This document shows, in pieces, positions 61,321 through 64,000 of a stretch of 64,000 nucleotides of DNA (position 1 is its first letter; every line of letters begins with the position of its first letter). The stretch comes from Myxococcales bacterium (GTDB lineage Bacteria > Myxococcota > Myxococcia > Myxococcales > Myxococcaceae). Where the stretch lies: assembly GCA_003153055.1 (NCBI GenBank), contig PMBV01000529.1:9500-73499 (forward strand), given 5' to 3'. The position numbers and the translations under genes were made by a program. The notes below the pieces were generated by a model that was not told the DNA's origin, made no database searches, and saw nothing but the letters and a program-made list of their open reading frames with translations.

Positions 61321-64000
61321 CTACCCGATGCCTCCACAGACGTTGGGAATGCCGCCTCCGCCGCAGGTTTCCGAGGCCCCGCAGGTGCCGCAAGTGATGC
61401 TCCCGCCGCAGCCGTCGGCCATCGGCCCGCAGTTGGCCCCCGTGCTCGCGCAGGTGCGTGGGGTGCAGGCCGGGGCTCCGCAGGTACCAGCGATGCCACC
61501 ACCGCCGCAGGTCTGGCCGGTGGGGCAGGTGCCGCACTGGAGCACGTTGCCGCAGCCATCGCCGGCCGGCCCGCAGTGAATGCCCTGGGCGTTACAGGTG
61601 AGCGCCGGGCAGGTGGAGACGCCGCAGACCCCGGGGACCCCCGCGCCGCCGCAGCTCTCGCCGCTGGGGCAGGTCCCGCACTGCAAGACCGCTCCGCAGC
61701 CGTCACCTTGAGGCCCGCAGCTGTAACCCTGCTCGGTACAGGTCTTGGCGATGCAGCCGGCCCCGCCGCAGACATTGGGCGTGCCGCCTCCTCCGCACGT
61801 CATCGGAGCCTGGCAGGTGCCGCACTGCAAAACGCCTCCGCAGCCGTCACCTTGAGCGCCGCACGTCGCGCCGAGGTCGACGCAGGAGCGAGGGGTGCAA
61901 GCGGGTGTTCCGCAGACGTTGGGAGTCCCTCCGCCGCCGCAGGTCGACGGGCCCGTACAGGTGCCGCAGCTGAGCGCGCTTCCGCAGCCGTCGCCAGTCT
62001 GCCCGCAGTTGAGGCCGCCGAGTGACGCGCAGGTCGAGGCCGTGCACGATTGGGGCGGAGGCACGTCGGGCTTGATGCACGAGGAGAGGTCGAAGATGAG
62101 GTACTCGAAGACCTTCTCTTGCGGCGTCATCGGTCCGCTGCCCAAGCGCGTGCATGTGGCGGGCCAGGTGTCGCCGCCTGAAACGGCGTCGACGACGTGG
62201 AAGTCGCTGAACAGCACCCGGCCACACTGGCTGTTCGAGGCGGCGCTCACGGGGGTGTTGAACGTGTATTGGAATGGAAGGCTGCCACTTCCGGGAGTCC
62301 CGTAAACCCAACGCTGAGCGGGTGGAATGACCGCGTCGACGTCGTGGCGCACGGTGTTGATGCGAATCCTCGGCACGGACGGGGTCGAGGTGGTGGCTTG
62401 AGCTCCCACCAGCGTCACCCACTCGCCGAAGGTCACGCCCTTCTCGAAGCTGGTGTCGATGAAGGCGTCCTGGTCTGGGGGGTCGACTCGGGGCCCGGTG
62501 TACCAGTTTGCGGTGCCGGTGAACGAGATGGTGTCGGGCCCCGGGTTGTTGGAACCGCTCCCATCGCTCGCACGTCCGAAGAGCCAGACATACGCGTAGT
62601 GACTCGAGAAGACGCGCCCACCCGCATTGGCGTAGGCCTCCAGATTGCGGCGTTGCGCCTTGGTCTTGAGGTACTCAGTGCCAACGCAGTCGAGGATGAT
62701 CATGTCGTACTTGCGCATCTCGTTCAGGTTGCTGAAGAGGACGTCGGCGCCGTAGTTGCCGTTGGTGCCCCCCGAGAAAGACTGCCCGTTGTCTTTGTAG
62801 AACTTCACCCGGCCGTTTCCACTCGGCAGCGAGTACTGGTCCGTGGCGATGCCCAACTTCGGCAGCACGCACTCGATGGCGTCGAAGCCCCCGGTGACCA
62901 CGGCGATGCGGGGAAGGTTGTCGTTGACGTGCCCCTCGCCCTGTTTTCTCGGCAAGCGGGTCTGCTCTTTCGTCATGGTGTTGGGCAGGCAGCAGCTCGG
63001 CGCGGTGACCGTCACTTGCCGTCGCCACTTCCCGAGCTGAATCACCACCGGCACCTGCACCTCCGCGCCGCAGGGCACGTTCTTCAGCGTGAAGGTGCCA
63101 TCGAGGTTCGTGTACGTCGACACCAGCGGGCTCCCGGAGACCCCATCGGTGCACTGGTCACAGCTGACTCCACCGTCGGGGTTGAGCGGCTCCACTGTCC
63201 CGTTGGGAATGTAGACGAGCGCTCCGGGAATCGGGTCGGGCTGGCCGTAACCGGCGTCGGCGGCCGTCGGGGCCACCACCGTGCCCGACAACGTCGTCCC
63301 TCCGTCGACGCCCACGCAGGCCTCCTGCTTCTGGCAGAGGTTGGTGCAGGCGCCGGCATCGGGCAGCTTGGCGCCGCAGACGCTGGGCACTCCAGCGCCG
63401 CCGCAGATGTCCGGCAAGGTGCACGAGCCGCAGCTCGCCGTCAGCCCACCGCAGCCATCGCCGACCACGCCGCAATTCGCGCCCTGCTGGGCGCAGTTCT
63501 TCGCCACGCAGGCCGGAGGCCCGCCGCACACGTTGGGGCGACCACCGTCAGCGCCTCCACCGCAGGTCTGGCCGGCCGGGCAGCCGCTCCCGGCATCGAG
63601 GATGGTTCCGCAGCCGTCGCTCACGGCGCCGCAGTTGACCTGTAGGTCGGTCACCCCCTTGGGAGTGCAGGTGCCTTGGCCCGAGCCGCACTTGAACGGA
63701 ACGCCGCCGCCGCCACACGTCAGGCCCCCCGTGCAGCTGCCGCAGCTCGCGGTGAGCCCTCCACAGCCGTCGCCCATCACCCCACAACCAGCGTCGGCCG
63801 CAGCGCAGGTGACGGGAATACAGACGCCCGCGTCGGTGACGTTCGTGCCCAGGTGCCCGCATCGGCTCGGAATGCCTCCGCCGCCACAGGTCAGCGGCAA
63901 GGCGCAGTCACCGCACTCGAGGAGACCTCCGCAGCGGTTCGACATCGGGCCGCACTGGGCGCCCAGCTGCGCGCAAGTGACGGGCACGCAACCCCCGTCG
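61321..64000 (-). CDS. Cys-rich repeat protein with amidotransferase-like domain (5' end outside window)
   Basis: The frame is open across the right edge, with 893 codons visible. Order on the protein: four Cys-rich repeats; a short Cys segment (CTNLCQKQEAC); a carboxypeptidase-regulatory-like beta-sandwich (GALVYIPNGTVEP ... NLDGTFTLKNVPCG); a ThuA/glutamine-amidotransferase-like domain (RIAVVTGGFDAIECVLPKLG, YDMIILDCVGTEY, AYANAGGRVFSSHYAYVWLF); and five more repeats of about 48 residues with the pattern CG..GDGCG..L.CGTC, then CGGGG.PNVCG. No stop-side anchor. Probably exported and disulphide-rich; catalytic residues of an amidotransferase are not obvious. Confidence 0.88.
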   Translation of the reverse strand, partial: DGGCVPVTCAQLGAQCGPMSNRCGGLLECGDCALPLTCGGGGIPSRCGHLGTNVTDAGVCIPVTCAAADAGCGVMGDGCGGLTASCGSCTGGLTCGGGGVPFKCGSGQGTCTPKGVTDLQVNCGAVSDGCGTILDAGSGCPAGQTCGGGADGGRPNVCGGPPACVAKNCAQQGANCGVVGDGCGGLTASCGSCTLPDICGGAGVPSVCGAKLPDAGACTNLCQKQEACVGVDGGTTLSGTVVAPTAADAGYGQPDPIPGALVYIPNGTVEPLNPDGGVSCDQCTDGVSGSPLVSTYTNLDGTFTLKNVPCGAEVQVPVVIQLGKWRRQVTVTAPSCCLPNTMTKEQTRLPRKQGEGHVNDNLPRIAVVTGGFDAIECVLPKLGIATDQYSLPSGNGRVKFYKDNGQSFSGGTNGNYGADVLFSNLNEMRKYDMIILDCVGTEYLKTKAQRRNLEAYANAGGRVFSSHYAYVWLFGRASDGSGSNNPGPDTISFTGTANWYTGPRVDPPDQDAFIDTSFEKGVTFGEWVTLVGAQATTSTPSVPRIRINTVRHDVDAVIPPAQRWVYGTPGSGSLPFQYTFNTPVSAASNSQCGRVLFSDFHVVDAVSGGDTWPATCTRLGSGPMTPQEKVFEYLIFDLSSCIKPDVPPPQSCTASTCASLGGLNCGQTGDGCGSALSCGTCTGPSTCGGGGTPNVCGTPACTPRSCVDLGATCGAQGDGCGGVLQCGTCQAPMTCGGGGTPNVCGGAGCIAKTCTEQGYSCGPQGDGCGAVLQCGTCPSGESCGGAGVPGVCGVSTCPALTCNAQGIHCGPAGDGCGNVLQCGTCPTGQTCGGGGIAGTCGAPACTPRTCASTGANCGPMADGCGGSITCGTCGASETCGGGGIPNVCGGIG

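Noticed and set aside
61321..61900. Periodic GC-rich repeats considered as a repeat array
   Set aside because: They are coding repeats for Cys-rich protein modules with about 144-base periodicity and variable sequence.

Overview
The window is a GC-rich (roughly two-thirds G+C), densely packed stretch of bacterial chromosome. It most resembles Myxococcota (myxobacteria). The signs are many lipoproteins and secreted enzymes with Asp-Ala-Gly/Asp-Ser-Gly and poly-Gly linkers, two enzymes ending in a Cys/hydrophobic segment/poly-Arg tail like the MYXO-CTERM sorting signal, Cys-rich repeat proteins, a large hybrid histidine kinase, frequent TetR regulators, and GTGA/ATGA stop-start overlaps. The assignment is inference from gene style. 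No rRNA, tRNA, CRISPR array, integrase or transposase was seen.

Layout. 1-5.7 kb: the 3' end of hpd (tyrosine catabolism), a Lys/Thr-rich exported protein, two unknown proteins, an ICMT-like membrane methyltransferase and a GAF/PAS hybrid histidine kinase. 5.7-12.4 kb: a surface-sugar locus holding the four enzymes expected for GDP-D-glycero-alpha-D-manno-heptose (gmhA, hddA, gmhB, hddC), with an epimerase, a small transaldolase, a GT21-like membrane glycosyltransferase and a GtrA-like protein. 12.4-16.8 kb: queC, a VanX-type dipeptidase, two unknown proteins, a class V aminotransferase and a SIMPL protein. 16.9-18.7 kb: an AAA ATPase plus DUF4276 pair, a possible defence module. 18.8-21.7 kb: a 978-residue secreted protein with a zinc phospholipase C-like head.

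22-37.1 kb: a plant-cell-wall (arabinan/arabinoxylan) locus of exported enzymes: GH5, GH54, GH3, two CE1-type esterases and GH127, together with an XRE-type regulator, a lectin-bearing EEP hydrolase and a DUF3422 protein. 37.2-44.1 kb: a nitrogen-fixation cluster. nfu(nifU-like)-nifS-nifV-nifW and nifA-nifB-nifZ-nifT diverge from a control region. Both nfu and nifB have textbook sigma-54 -24/-12 promoters with TGT-N10-ACA NifA sites about 71 bases upstream. NifA carries the four-cysteine signature of oxygen-sensitive NifA. nifHDKEN are not in the window.

44-52.7 kb: mixed genes, including a metallopeptidase-like protein, a frameshifted DUF4139 pseudogene, a CDGSH protein, an AlkD-like protein, a saccharopine-dehydrogenase-like protein with a divergent TetR regulator, and an esterase-fold lipoprotein lacking its catalytic serine. 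52.7-57 kb: a three-gene operon of a helix-hairpin-helix/outer-membrane barrel protein, a triple lamin-tail lipoprotein and an exported thermonuclease. This is the best candidate here for an undescribed system (extracellular DNA capture or processing). 57-61.3 kb: a cytochrome P450 with an upstream TetR gene and a clear operator-promoter, a DHCW cupin, an ABM-type protein, and a DinB-like protein divergent from another TetR gene. 61.3-64 kb: a Cys-rich repeat protein that runs off the window.
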